From: Geothrix sp.
GTDB taxonomy: Bacteria > Acidobacteriota > Holophagae > Holophagales > Holophagaceae
DNA: 64,000 nucleotides
Direction of reading: 5' to 3'
Assembly (NCBI GenBank): GCA_030681515.1
Contig: JAUXSE010000063.1
Span: 1-64,000 of the forward strand
Below are positions 51,778 to 60,782 of this stretch, one piece after another. How positions within the stretch are numbered: the stretch's first letter is position 1; each line of letters opens with the position of its first letter. The position numbers and the translations under genes are program-made. The notes beneath the pieces are model-generated. The model saw only the letters and a program-made list of their open reading frames with translations. It had not been told where the DNA came from and ran no database searches.

Positions 51778-53537
51778 GAGCGGCCCTTCAGGGTGGCCTC
51801 GGCCCGCATGACCTGGTCGCCCCGCAGCCACTGGATCACGGCCTTGTCGCCGGGCTTGTAGGCGCCCAGCGCGCCCATGAAGTCGTAGATGCTCTTCACG
51901 GGCTTGTCCCCGAACTGGATGAGGATGTCTCCGGCCTGCAGGCCGATGGTCTCGGCCGTGGAGCCCTTGGTCACGCCGTTGATGCGGAAGCCCTTGGGAT
52001 TGTCCGCGTAGTCGGGAAGGGTGCCGAAGGCGATGCGCATGGGGCCGCCATCGCCCTTCATGGGGATCTTGGCGGTTTCGGGATCGAAGGCCGGCAGCGT
52101 GTCTCCGTTGGCCAGATCCAGGGCCACGGCCTTGCCGAAGGCCGCGAGCTTCACCATCCCGGGGAAATTGATCAGGTCCGCCGTATCGGTGGGGCGGTGG
52201 TACTCGCCGTGGATCCCGGTGAAGAAGAAGAAGGTGGGGATCTTGGCCTGGGAGAAGCTCATGTGATCCGAGCCACCCACGCTGGCGCCCACGTCCACCG
52301 TCACAGTGAAGCCCTCGGGAACGAACTTCTGCGCGGCCTCCAGGGCGGATTTCGGGGCGCCCAGCCCTCCCATCATCAGCTTCGGAGCCTTGAGGTCGAG
52401 CCGGCCCACCATGTCGAAGTTGAGCATGAACTTCACGGACTCCAGCGGGTGCGTGGGGTGCTGCACCCAGTACTGGGAGCCCAGTAGGCCTTCTTCCTCA
52501 CCGGCGAAGTGCAGGAGGAGGATGGACCGCTTCGGCCGGGCCTTCATCAGCTCCCGCGCCAGCTCCACGACCATGGCGGTGCCGGAGGCGTTGTCGTCCG
52601 CGCCGGGATGCACCTGGCCCCGGGCCTCGGCGCCGCCCATGCTGTGGCGCTCGCCCATGCCCAGGTGATCCATGTGGGCGCCCAGGACGATGTATTCCTT
52701 CCGGAGCTTCGGATCGCGGCCGGGAATCTCGGCCACCACGTTGGGCACCTGCGCCTCCTCGCGCCGCAGCTTCAGATCCAGCGAGAGGGCGGTCCAGGGG
52801 GCCTGGACGAAATCCAGGCTGGCGGGCTTTCCCGTCTCCTTGATCGTCTTGAACCGGGCCGTCAGGTCCCCGCAGGCACCCGCCAGGGCCTCGGCCGTCA
52901 TGCCGACCACGGGGATGTCCATCTTCACGGGGCCCTCTTCGCGCTGGAGCGGGCGGAGTCCGCGGTCCTCCAGGACGATGACGCCGGCCACCTTGGCGGA
53001 TTCGAGCCGCTTCAGGCGGGCCAGCAGGCTCCGTTCGCCGCGGGGCAGGTGGGCGAAGGCGTCAAGATCGGGCACCGAGCGCGCGATCACCGCCACCCGG
53101 CCCTTCAGCTCCATGCCGTCCAGATCGTCGTAGCCGCCGGGGATCTGGATGCCGTACCCCAGGAAGACCAGGGCCTTGGTCCGGAAATCCGCGTCCCCGC
53201 TCAGGCCCAGGGCCTCGATATCCTTTCCCCACACCAGGGGGCGGGGGCTGTCCCCGTGGATGAGGGCCGCGTCCTGGCGTTCCCTGGCCACCTTGGCGAT
53301 GAAGGGGAACCGCTGGATCCGGGTCTTGAGCCCCAGGGCCTTCAGTTCGCCCTCGATGCGGCGGGCCGCCACATCCAGTTCGGGGTAGCCGTTGCCGCGA
53401 CCCTTCAATTCCGGGGAGGCGAGAAAGGCCACATCCCTGCGCAGCCGGGACTCCATGGCCGCATCCGCCTTCGTCGCCGGGGCCTGCGCGTGGGCCACGA
53501 GGGTGGCGGCGAAGAGGGCGTGAATCCAGGAACGCAT
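51774..53537 (-). CDS. Secreted M28 aminopeptidase with PA and PDZ domains
   Basis: A 587-residue exported metallopeptidase. Signal peptide ~1-17. The M28 core ligands are visible: LGAHMDHLG (His), PGADDNASG (bridging Asp), AGEEEGLLGS (Glu pair), FDMVGR (Asp), and IHGEYHRPTDT (His). A protease-associated (PA) domain (~100-260) is inserted before the core. The C-terminus is a PDZ domain (GSTAETIGLQAGDILIQFGDKPVKSIYDF) that may bind other proteins or C-termini. Members release N-terminal amino acids. GGAG lies 6 nt before the ATG. First gene of its operon. Confidence 0.92.
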   Translation of the reverse strand: MRSWIHALFAATLVAHAQAPATKADAAMESRLRRDVAFLASPELKGRGNGYPELDVAARRIEGELKALGLKTRIQRFPFIAKVARERQDAALIHGDSPRPLVWGKDIEALGLSGDADFRTKALVFLGYGIQIPGGYDDLDGMELKGRVAVIARSVPDLDAFAHLPRGERSLLARLKRLESAKVAGVIVLEDRGLRPLQREEGPVKMDIPVVGMTAEALAGACGDLTARFKTIKETGKPASLDFVQAPWTALSLDLKLRREEAQVPNVVAEIPGRDPKLRKEYIVLGAHMDHLGMGERHSMGGAEARGQVHPGADDNASGTAMVVELARELMKARPKRSILLLHFAGEEEGLLGSQYWVQHPTHPLESVKFMLNFDMVGRLDLKAPKLMMGGLGAPKSALEAAQKFVPEGFTVTVDVGASVGGSDHMSFSQAKIPTFFFFTGIHGEYHRPTDTADLINFPGMVKLAAFGKAVALDLANGDTLPAFDPETAKIPMKGDGGPMRIAFGTLPDYADNPKGFRINGVTKGSTAETIGLQAGDILIQFGDKPVKSIYDFMGALGAYKPGDKAVIQWLRGDQVMRAEATLKGRS

Positions 53538-53602
53538 CGTTGTCTCCAGTGGATCATCCAGTGTACCCGAGCCTGTGGCCGGGAAACCCCGGCCGGGTGT
53601 GG

Positions 53603-53608
53603 GACAAT
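53603..53608 (+). promoter_or_regulatory. -10-like hexamer 6 nt before the ABC exporter start
   Basis: GACAAT is followed by GACCCC and then the ATG at 53615. No Shine-Dalgarno sequence is present. A leaderless transcript is predicted. Confidence 0.4.
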
Positions 53609-53614
53609 GACCCC

Positions 53615-55402
53615 ATGTCCGAACAGGGAGCCTTCTTCCAGTCTGATCAGGTGGATCAGCAGCCCATGCGCCACGCGCTGCTCTGGCGCCTGGCCAGCTA
53701 CCTGCGCCCCCAGTGGGCGGCCCTCCTGGCCCTGCTGGGGTTGATGACCGTTGGCGCCTTCCTGGAGGTGCTGCCCTCGGAACTGACCCTGCGGCTCATC
53801 AACCGCTTCATGGACCAGGGCAGCCTGAAGGGCGCCGCGCCCATGGTGGCAGGTTTCGCCGGCGTGCTCATCGCGGGCTTCCTCGTCAGTTTCGCCCGCT
53901 ACTTCCTGCTGGCCAAGGTGGGCCAGCAGGCCATGCTGGATCTGCGGGTGCAGCTTTTCGCGCACCTCATGGGCCGCAGCACGGAATTCTTCCACCGCAA
54001 TCCCGTGGGCCGCCTCATGACCCGCGTCACCAGCGACGTGCAGAACCTGAACGAGATGTTCGCCTCGGGCTTCGTGGCCATCGTGGGGGACGCGCTGTCC
54101 CTCCTGGCCATCGTGGCCTGGATGTTCTGGACCCACCCCGGCATGGCCCTGGTGGCGCTCGGCATCCTGCCCTTCCTGCTGATCGCCACCGAGATCTTCC
54201 GGCGCCGCGCGGGCGAGGCCTTCCGCGAAACGCAGCGCCGCTACGCGAGCATCAACGCCTTCCTCCAGGAGCAGATTTCGGGCATGGGCCTGGTGCAGGT
54301 GAACGGCCAGGAGAGCCGCAGCGGCCAGCAGTTCCGGGCCCTCAACGAGGACTATTTCCAGGCCTTCCTCCGCACGATCTTCGCCTACGCGGTGTTCTTC
54401 CCCGTGGTGGAGTTCATCACCTCCGGCACCCTGGCCGCGCTGATCTTCTACGCGGGCTTCAAGCTCCAGGCCGGAGCCATCACCTGGGGCCTGCTGCTGG
54501 CCTTCATCCAGCAGTCCGTGCGCTTCTTCCGGCCCATCCGCGAACTGGCCGAGCGGTACAACGTGATGCAGACGGCCCTGGCCTCCAGTGAGCGCATCTT
54601 CCGCCTGCTGGACAATCGCGAGGAGATCCCCGAGGCGCCGGACGCGAAGCCGGCGGCCTTCGCGCGGGAGATCCGCTTCGAGGACGCCACGTTTGCCTAC
54701 GAGACGGGTGGCCGGAAGGTCGTGAGCGGCCTCAGCGGCGTCATCCCCAGGGGCCGGCGCGTGGCCGTGGTGGGCCACACCGGCGCGGGCAAGAGCACCC
54801 TCATCAACCTCCTCATGCGCTTCTACGATGTGCATGAGGGCCGCATCACCGTGGATGGTGTCGATGTGCGGCAACTGCAGCTCCGCAGCCTCCGCGACCT
54901 GTTCGGCCTGGTGCTCCAGGATGTCTTCGTCTTCTCCGGCAGCCTGCGCGACAACATCGTGATGGACCGCCCCATGGACGAGGCCCGGCTGGCCTCGGTG
55001 CTCGAACAAAGCCAGCTCAAGGATCTGGTGGACCGGCTGCCCCAGGGCCTGGAGACCCAGGTGGGCGAACGCGGCCAGAAGCTCAGCGCCGGCGAGCGGC
55101 AACTGCTGGCCTTCGCCCGCATGCTCTACCTGGAACCCGCCGTGCTGCTGCTGGACGAAGCCACCGCCAACATAGACTCCGAAACCGAAGCCAAGATCCA
55201 GCGAGTCATCGAGCGGGTGAGCCACCGCCTCACCACCTTCACCATCGCCCACCGGCTCTCCACCATCCGCGACGCCGACGAGATCTGGGTCATGGACCAG
55301 GGCGCCCTCGTCGAGCGCGGCACCCACGACAGCCTCATCGCCCAGGACGGCGTCTACGCCAAGCTGGTGCGGCTGCAGTTCGCCGATGGGGAAGCGGCCT
55401 GA
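53615..55402 (+). CDS. ABC exporter, fused permease-ATPase (MsbA/LmrA-like)
   Basis: A 595-residue half-transporter. Six transmembrane helices lie within residues ~25-310. The ATPase has Walker A GHTGAGKSTLINLLM, signature LSAGERQLLAFAR (slightly unusual LSAGE), Walker B AVLLLDEATANID, and the His of TIAHRLS. Likely a homodimer moving lipids or drugs out of the cytoplasm; MsbA-type lipid A export is possible because the organism makes LPS, but cannot be decided. It has no ribosome site. Confidence 0.93.
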   Translation: MSEQGAFFQSDQVDQQPMRHALLWRLASYLRPQWAALLALLGLMTVGAFLEVLPSELTLRLINRFMDQGSLKGAAPMVAGFAGVLIAGFLVSFARYFLLAKVGQQAMLDLRVQLFAHLMGRSTEFFHRNPVGRLMTRVTSDVQNLNEMFASGFVAIVGDALSLLAIVAWMFWTHPGMALVALGILPFLLIATEIFRRRAGEAFRETQRRYASINAFLQEQISGMGLVQVNGQESRSGQQFRALNEDYFQAFLRTIFAYAVFFPVVEFITSGTLAALIFYAGFKLQAGAITWGLLLAFIQQSVRFFRPIRELAERYNVMQTALASSERIFRLLDNREEIPEAPDAKPAAFAREIRFEDATFAYETGGRKVVSGLSGVIPRGRRVAVVGHTGAGKSTLINLLMRFYDVHEGRITVDGVDVRQLQLRSLRDLFGLVLQDVFVFSGSLRDNIVMDRPMDEARLASVLEQSQLKDLVDRLPQGLETQVGERGQKLSAGERQLLAFARMLYLEPAVLLLDEATANIDSETEAKIQRVIERVSHRLTTFTIAHRLSTIRDADEIWVMDQGALVERGTHDSLIAQDGVYAKLVRLQFADGEAA

Positions 55403-55467
55403 ACCCGGCACCCATTTGCAGGAAGGATAGCCATGGGAGTTGGGAGGCCCCCATGGAACAGTAGGTC

Positions 55468-55725
55468 TCAGCCCTTGGGTTCACCTTCCCCCGGCTTGGC
55501 GGCCTGATAGGGGCGGGTGCGTCCCGTGTCCTGGACCTGGTTCGGAGGGCGCGGGGAAGCCGTCCGGGCAGCCTCAGCATCCCGCACGCGAGGTTCGCCC
55601 TTGCCCGCTCGGAAGACCTGGATGCGGTGCGTGGAGCCAGGGCCTGGGGATTCGGTCTGGACCGAAAAGGCCGGAAGGCTCGCCGCCAGCAGGATCAAGG
55701 GCATGACGTTCAAAATCCGTCGCAT
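55468..55725 (-). CDS. Small secreted basic protein
   Basis: An 85-residue protein with a signal peptide (about residues 1-21, MRRILNVMPLILLAASLPAFS) and a short Pro/Arg/Lys-rich mature part with no predicted fold (HRIQVFRAGKGEPRVRDAEAARTASPRPPNQ). AGGAGG lies 5 nt before the ATG and overlaps the stop of the lipoprotein gene in front. Function unknown. Confidence 0.6.
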   Translation of the reverse strand: MRRILNVMPLILLAASLPAFSVQTESPGPGSTHRIQVFRAGKGEPRVRDAEAARTASPRPPNQVQDTGRTRPYQAAKPGEGEPKG

Positions 55726-55734
55726 GTTCGCCTC

Positions 55735-56352
55735 CTAATTCACTTGGATGGTGGTAACAGTCCCTGAGGCCACGGTGAAGAGCGGGGGATACACCGCGAC
55801 CCCGTTCGAGAAAACCACCTTCATGTCGTAGGTGCCCGGAGAGACTCCGGTCAGGGTCAGCGTTTGGAGATCATAAAGGGGCTGATCCGCTTGATTGGGG
55901 CCCCAGGTACTGGAGCTAGCCAGCGTGAGATAGATCCCGTTGATGGTCAGGCCCGAGTTGTTGAACACGGCCACCGCGCCATTGCCAGTGTCCATCATCG
56001 TGAGGACGGTGGTCAGGCCGTCCTGGATCCGCACATCGTAGACCCTGTCGAAACTGCCGTCGGAGAATCGCGCCTCGACATCGTAGGTGTCCGGGTACAG
56101 GCGGGTCAGGGTAAGGGAATCCCCCGGGATCAAAGTGCTTGGGGCGAGCTGATCCACCCCCCACGAGGAGCTGGAGCTGGGCGTGACATGGAGATTCCAC
56201 ATCGCGAGGTTGCCACCGTTGTAGACCCGCAGGCTGCCTTCGGGAGGAGGAGGGGGAGGAATGCTCCCGCCGCCACCGCAGGAAAGGAGCAGGGCCATCA
56301 GGAGAACGCTGGCCAGATGCCCTGCGTTTCGCCAGTTGGGGAGGAAGGCCAT
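55735..56352 (-). CDS. Lipoprotein with two homologous beta domains
   Basis: A 205-residue lipoprotein (LLLSCGGGGSIPPPPPPEG). Two ~80-residue beta-sandwich-like repeats follow, each with a pattern V(Y/F)N-x-SSS(S/T)WG-x-Q near the middle and (D/G)TYD(V/M) near the end. The second ends with a short strand-like tail (VTTIQVN). GGAGG lies 6 nt upstream of the ATG. Possibly a surface or extracellular domain-repeat protein, similar in style to the Ig protein. Its upstream region is AT-rich. Confidence 0.7.
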   Translation of the reverse strand: MAFLPNWRNAGHLASVLLMALLLSCGGGGSIPPPPPPEGSLRVYNGGNLAMWNLHVTPSSSSSWGVDQLAPSTLIPGDSLTLTRLYPDTYDVEARFSDGSFDRVYDVRIQDGLTTVLTMMDTGNGAVAVFNNSGLTINGIYLTLASSSTWGPNQADQPLYDLQTLTLTGVSPGTYDMKVVFSNGVAVYPPLFTVASGTVTTIQVN

Positions 56353-56584
56353 CAAACACCTCCAGCAGGATGTTCGAAAAAGGGATGGGAACAGAGCAAG
56401 CCGCTTTAACTAGGCACTCGGGTTGTGCAGCATTCACGCCACTCTGAAAAGCACCTAAAATCAAATACTTTAAATAGCATCCGTCCTTACGATTGGAGAA
56501 GTGGCATCACAATGAAGGACTGAACCTTTCTATTTGAACGACAAAGGCGACCCGGCTCGTCCCCGATGGCCTCCGCCGGGCTGG

Positions 56585-56590
56585 CAGACT
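56585..56590 (+). promoter_or_regulatory. -10-like hexamer 6 nt before the thiE-aroK start
   Basis: TGGCAGACT (an extended -10 with hexamer CAGACT) is followed by AGGGCC and then the ATG at 56597. No usable ribosome site is present, so a leaderless transcript is possible. Confidence 0.35.
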
Positions 56591-56596
56591 AGGGCC

Positions 56597-57742
56597 ATGC
56601 TCCACCTCCCGCCTCTCTACCCCATCACCGATGCCACGCGCCCGGAGCCTCTTTCCGCGCAGGTGAAACGCTTTGGCGATGCCGGCTTTCCGCTGGTGCA
56701 GTTCCGGGGCAAGCCGCTGGATGCGAAGGCCCAGTGGACGGAACTGCGCGCGGCCCTGTCGGAGGCTGCCGCCAACGGGGGCTGGCCCATGATCTGCGTG
56801 AACGACCGGGCGGATCTGGCGCTGCTGGCCACCCGGGAGGGCCTGGCGCCCTGGGGCCTCCACCTGGGCCAGGGGGATCTGCCCGCCTCCGAGGCGAGGA
56901 AGCTGCCGGGCCTGGCAGCCCTTCACATGGGCGCCTCCACCCATGGGGCCTCCGAATGGGACACGGTGGATGCCGCCTGTGATCACGCCGGAGTGGGGCC
57001 CTTCCGCGGGACGGACACCAAAGCGGACCACGCCGCGCCCATCGGGCTGGTGGGCCTGCGGGTGGGTTGCGCGGCCCTGCGGAACCAAGGGATCGCCCCC
57101 ATCGCCATCGGCGGGTTGACGCTCGGGGATGCCGCCGATTGCTTCGCTGCTGGGGCCGAGGCCCTGGCCATGGTGGGCGAGATCCACCGGGCCGCGGATC
57201 CCGCCGCCCTGGGCTGGGAGGCCCAGCGGTTGCGGTGGCGGGTCCGACCGCCCTTCCAACGCGGCCAGGGTCTCGCGATCATCGGCGGCAGTGGCGCGGG
57301 CAAAACCACCCTGGGCCGGGAACTCGCCCAGCGCCTATCCCTGCCCTTTCATGATCTGGACGGGGCCATCGAGGCGCGCGAGGGCCGCCCGGTGGCCGCG
57401 ATCTTCGCGGAGGCAGGGGAAGGGGCCTTCCGGAATCTCGAATCGGCCCTCCTCCCGCGCCTATTGGCCGCGCCCGCGGTGGTGGCCCTGGGGGGCGGAG
57501 CCTGGGAATCCCCGGCGAACCGGAACGCCATGGCCTCCGCGGGCTTCGCGCCGCTCTGGCTCGCGGAGACGCCAGGCCGGGCCTGGGAGCGGGCTGGGCG
57601 CGATCCCAACCGTCCTTTGGCCCAGGACCAGACGACCTTCATGGCCCGCTGGGCAGCCCGCACGCCCGCCTGGTCCCGGTGGCCGATGATTCTCCCCTTC
57701 GGTCACAGTTCCCGGGAGTTGGCTTCCGCCTTGATAGACTGA
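56597..57742 (+). CDS. ThiE-like domain fused to shikimate kinase
   Basis: A 381-residue fusion. Residues ~1-205 are a thiamine-phosphate synthase (ThiE/TenI)-type TIM barrel: LYPITDA at the start, VQFRGKPL, MICVNDRADLALL, HLGQGDLPASEARKL, GPFRGTDTKADHA, and IGGLTLGDAADCFAAGAEALAMVGEI. Residues ~228-381 are a shikimate kinase: IIGGSGAGKTTLGRELAQRL (P-loop), FHDLDGAIEAREG (substrate Asp), GEGAFRNLESALL (substrate Arg), VVALGGGAWE, and DPNRPLAQ. Whether the ThiE half makes thiamine phosphate or is a TenI-like regulator is unclear. The fusion joins two unrelated pathways; I do not know a described example. Confidence 0.82.
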   Translation: MLHLPPLYPITDATRPEPLSAQVKRFGDAGFPLVQFRGKPLDAKAQWTELRAALSEAAANGGWPMICVNDRADLALLATREGLAPWGLHLGQGDLPASEARKLPGLAALHMGASTHGASEWDTVDAACDHAGVGPFRGTDTKADHAAPIGLVGLRVGCAALRNQGIAPIAIGGLTLGDAADCFAAGAEALAMVGEIHRAADPAALGWEAQRLRWRVRPPFQRGQGLAIIGGSGAGKTTLGRELAQRLSLPFHDLDGAIEAREGRPVAAIFAEAGEGAFRNLESALLPRLLAAPAVVALGGGAWESPANRNAMASAGFAPLWLAETPGRAWERAGRDPNRPLAQDQTTFMARWAARTPAWSRWPMILPFGHSSRELASALID

Positions 57743-57764
57743 ATGGCCTACCCCGGAACCCCCA

Positions 57765-58505
57765 GTGGACCTGATCCTTTCCGATCTGCATTCGAATCTG
57801 CACGCCCTCCGGGCCGTGCTGCGGTTCGCGCGGCGGCGGGCCATCCACCGCTTCGTGCTGCTGGGCGACCTGGTGGGCTACGGCGCCCATCCCAACCAGC
57901 TGCTGGACAAGGTGCGCGAGCTGCGGCCCCGCTTCATGGTGCGGGGCAACCACGACAAGGTCTGCGCGGGCCTGGAACCGGACAGCTCCTTCAGCCTCCC
58001 GGCCCGCCAAGCTGCGGACTGGACCCGGGAGCGGCTGCGCCAGGACAATTGGCGCTTCCTGGCGGACCTGCCGGTGGGGCCCCTGCGGGTGGGGGAGGAC
58101 TACCAGATCGCCCACGGCTCCCCCATGGATGAGGACGCCTACCTGCTCCACATGCGCGAAATCAGCCAGGCCTTCGATGCCTTCGAGGGCCAGCTCTGCT
58201 TTTTCGGCCACACCCATCTGCCCGGCTGCTTCGAGCTGGATGAATCCAGGGGCCAGCTGAACTGGATCTGCCTCCAGCCCGGCGAGTGGTTCCCGCTCCA
58301 CCCCCACTGCCGGTACCTGGTGAACCCGGGCTCCGTGGGCCAACCCCGGGACCGCGATCCGCGCGTCTCCTTCATGACCTACGATCCCAAGCACCGCCGC
58401 CTGAGGCTGCACCGCCTCGAGTACGATGTGAAGGGCGCAGCCAAGGCCATCCTGGCCGCGGGGCTGCACCGCAACCTGGCGGACCGGCTGAGCCAAGGCA
58501 TTTGA
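57765..58505 (+). CDS. Calcineurin-like metallophosphoesterase (YfcE/MPE type)
   Basis: A 246-residue binuclear metallophosphoesterase. All motifs are seen: ILSDLHSNLHAL (D-x-H), LLGDLVGYGAHP (GDx2G), VRGNHDKVC (GNHD), AHGSPMD, and FFGHTHLP (GHTH). A C-terminal lid (YLVNPGSVGQPRDRDPRVSF) follows. It starts at a GTG 22 nt after the thiE-aroK stop. It might hydrolyse phosphodiesters or nucleotides; the substrate cannot be told. Confidence 0.88.
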   Translation: MDLILSDLHSNLHALRAVLRFARRRAIHRFVLLGDLVGYGAHPNQLLDKVRELRPRFMVRGNHDKVCAGLEPDSSFSLPARQAADWTRERLRQDNWRFLADLPVGPLRVGEDYQIAHGSPMDEDAYLLHMREISQAFDAFEGQLCFFGHTHLPGCFELDESRGQLNWICLQPGEWFPLHPHCRYLVNPGSVGQPRDRDPRVSFMTYDPKHRRLRLHRLEYDVKGAAKAILAAGLHRNLADRLSQGI

Positions 58506-58518
58506 AAGGCAGGGCCCC

Positions 58519-59217
58519 ATGGGATATGCATCTTTCTTGTCCGCCCCCGTCCTGGAACAGTTCCTCATCCAGGCCCGCCTCACCAAGGCGGTGGCGAGCC
58601 TGCGGCTGCAGGGCGCCAATGCCCGGCTGCTGGGGGATCTGCGGGTCCATGCCGTCAGCGCGGGGTCGGTCCTGGAACTGTCCGGCCTCCACACGCGGGA
58701 TTCGGTGCCCGCGGAAGGCACCCCGGTGACGCTCACCATCCTGCTCGGCGACGAGGTGCTCACGCTGGAATCCATCCTGCTCCGGCCCCTCCCCGGGGAG
58801 CCCGGAAACCTCCTGCTGCGCCTGGACTGGCCCCGCGAACCCGCCCGCCTGCATCGCCGCCGCGATGTGCGCGTGGCCGCTCCCAACCAGTCGCCCCTGA
58901 AGGCCCGCGTGGGCCTGGGCGGACGCCACCTCGACGCCCTGCTGATGAACCTCACCGAAACCGGCGTGGGCCTGGCTTTCGAGGAGGCCTTGATGGTGGA
59001 ACTCCACGCCGCCGTGGACATTGACGCAGAGCTGCCCGATGGCGCCGTCCTGCGCTGCCCCGGCGAGGTCCGGCACCTGACCTACCTCGAAGGCCAGGAC
59101 TATCCCACGCGCCTGGGCGTCGTGCTGTGCCCCGGGCCCGAGACGGATCTCGAACCCATCCACCGCTTCATCCAGACCCGGCGCACGGACCGGTCCCAGA
59201 GCCTGCGGCGGGGCTGA
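58519..59217 (+). CDS. PilZ-domain c-di-GMP receptor
   Basis: A 232-residue protein. The N-terminal ~115 residues are a YcgR-N-like beta domain. The C-terminal PilZ domain has the c-di-GMP-binding arginines (LHRRRDVRVAAPNQ) and the second motif LLMNLTETGVGLAF, where Asn-x-Thr stands at the D/NxSxxG position, so binding is likely but should be tested. It is 13 nt after the phosphoesterase gene. It may respond to c-di-GMP controlled by HD-GYP proteins such as the one at 4980-6062. Confidence 0.82.
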   Translation: MGYASFLSAPVLEQFLIQARLTKAVASLRLQGANARLLGDLRVHAVSAGSVLELSGLHTRDSVPAEGTPVTLTILLGDEVLTLESILLRPLPGEPGNLLLRLDWPREPARLHRRRDVRVAAPNQSPLKARVGLGGRHLDALLMNLTETGVGLAFEEALMVELHAAVDIDAELPDGAVLRCPGEVRHLTYLEGQDYPTRLGVVLCPGPETDLEPIHRFIQTRRTDRSQSLRRG

Positions 59218-59220
59218 GCG

Positions 59221-60696
59221 TCAGGCCTTGCGCAGGCTCACGGCGGTTCCACCGGCCCCCAGGAGCAGCATGATCACCGCCTGGACCATGGTCTTGTACG
59301 AAACCTGCGCCCCTCCGAAGATCGCGGACCACAGGAACAGGAGGCCCAGGACGAGCAGCAGGACATAGATCCCCAGCATCACCTTCCGCGCCTTGGCATT
59401 CGTCTCCGGCGTGTCCTCGGCGAAGATCCGGTCGTAGAAGATGAGCCCCACGGCCGCCACGATATTGAGGGCGACGAAGAGCAGCCAGAAGAGGCGCGCG
59501 GCGGCCGCGGCGCCGGGTTGGCCCACGAGGGGCTTGAGCATGGATCCGTAGAGCATCCCGCCGAGGCTGGACCCGATGAGGCTGCCGATGACGCCGTACA
59601 GGAAGGCGTAGCCCATGTAGACCGCCTTCTTGTCCGCGGGAGCCACCAGCCCGATGTAGCTGTAGTACTTGGGGTGGGCGGTCATCTCCCCGATGGAGAA
59701 GACGGAGATGCCGAGGATGAACACCCAGGCGTTGGTGGAGGCGGCGAGGCACAGGAAGCCCAGCGTGCCGATGATGATGCCCGTCACCATGGTCGGCAGG
59801 GGCCGGATGTTCTTGACGAGCCGGCTGACGATGACCTGCAGCAGGATGATCGTTCCGCCATTGACCACCGTGACGTGCTCGGCGTCGAATTTCAGCGGAA
59901 TGCCGATCGAGGCGAAGAACGCGTTCACCGGCGTGGCGTCCACGAAGTCGCGGAGGTACCACAGCACCGATCCGAAGTTCTGGAAGTAGAGGATCCAGAA
60001 ACCGGAGTAGACGACGATCATCAGCATGAACCGCGCGTCACCCAGCACCATGGCCGCGCCGTGGGCCACCTCGCGCAGGGTCTTGGTGTTCGCGGGTTTG
60101 GGGGGATCCTTGAAGAGGAACACCGTCGGCAGCAGCATGGCGGCGCAGTAGATCGCCGAGGCGATGAAGACGTAGCGCCAGGAGAATCCCTTCAGCACGC
60201 TCACGACGAGCGGCGCCAGGAAGGCCCCGATGTTGATCATCCAGTAGTAGATGCCGAAGCCGAAACCCGAGTTCTCCTCGGTGGTGGTGCGCGCCAGGGT
60301 GCCCGAGATGATCGGCTTGAACAGGCCGGCGCCGGTGGCCATCAGCAGGAGCGCCGCGAACACCGCCCCGTACGTCGTGACGTTGCCGGCGATGAAGTAG
60401 CCCGCCGACAGGATGGAGAAGGAGAACAGCAGCATCCGCCGGTAACCGTAGCGGTCCGCCAGGGCGCCGCCCGCGATGGGGATGACGTAGGTGAAGGCGT
60501 AGATCAGGCTCTGGAGGAAGCCCACCGATTGTTCGGTGAAGCCGAGCCCGCCCTTGACCACGCTGTTGGTGAGGTAGACGGCGAGCACCGAGTTGAGGCC
60601 GTAGTAGGCGGCCCGCTCGAAGAGCTCCATGACGTTCGCCAGCCAGAAGACGGGCGGGAAGGATCGCAGGATTCCGGTGGGACGCTGGGTCGGCAT
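59221..60696 (-). CDS. POT/PTR2-family peptide transporter
   Basis: A 491-residue major-facilitator transporter with about 14 hydrophobic segments. The proton-coupling motif ExxER is present in VMELFERAAYYGLNSVLAVYL; LMATGAGLFKPIISG and IGEMTAHPKYYSYIG fit POT proteins. It should import di- or tripeptides with protons. The start is the ATG 6 nt after a perfect TATAAT. Convergent with the PilZ gene (3-nt gap). Located after moaD-like gene on the same strand but probably with its own promoter. Confidence 0.9.
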   Translation of the reverse strand: MPTQRPTGILRSFPPVFWLANVMELFERAAYYGLNSVLAVYLTNSVVKGGLGFTEQSVGFLQSLIYAFTYVIPIAGGALADRYGYRRMLLFSFSILSAGYFIAGNVTTYGAVFAALLLMATGAGLFKPIISGTLARTTTEENSGFGFGIYYWMINIGAFLAPLVVSVLKGFSWRYVFIASAIYCAAMLLPTVFLFKDPPKPANTKTLREVAHGAAMVLGDARFMLMIVVYSGFWILYFQNFGSVLWYLRDFVDATPVNAFFASIGIPLKFDAEHVTVVNGGTIILLQVIVSRLVKNIRPLPTMVTGIIIGTLGFLCLAASTNAWVFILGISVFSIGEMTAHPKYYSYIGLVAPADKKAVYMGYAFLYGVIGSLIGSSLGGMLYGSMLKPLVGQPGAAAAARLFWLLFVALNIVAAVGLIFYDRIFAEDTPETNAKARKVMLGIYVLLLVLGLLFLWSAIFGGAQVSYKTMVQAVIMLLLGAGGTAVSLRKA

Positions 60697-60702
60697 CCGG
60701 CG

Positions 60703-60708
60703 ATTATA
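60703..60708 (-). promoter_or_regulatory. Perfect TATAAT 6 nt before the POT start
   Basis: On the minus strand TATAAT is followed by CGCCGG and the start ATG at 60696. Initiation about 7 nt downstream would fall on the A of ATG. There is no ribosome site. This is the clearest leaderless promoter candidate in the window. Confidence 0.6.
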
Positions 60709-60782
60709 CGGGAAGACCGGGAAAGCCCTCACCAGGAGATGCTCCGGCTGAGGCTCATCTCCAGGCTCACGCGGGTGATCAC

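Noticed and set aside
60728-60782. Short frame after the moaD-like stop ending in RVSLEMSLSRSISW, like an outer-membrane barrel C-terminus
   Set aside because: Only 17 codons, in frame with the stop of another gene, and no further similarity; probably chance.
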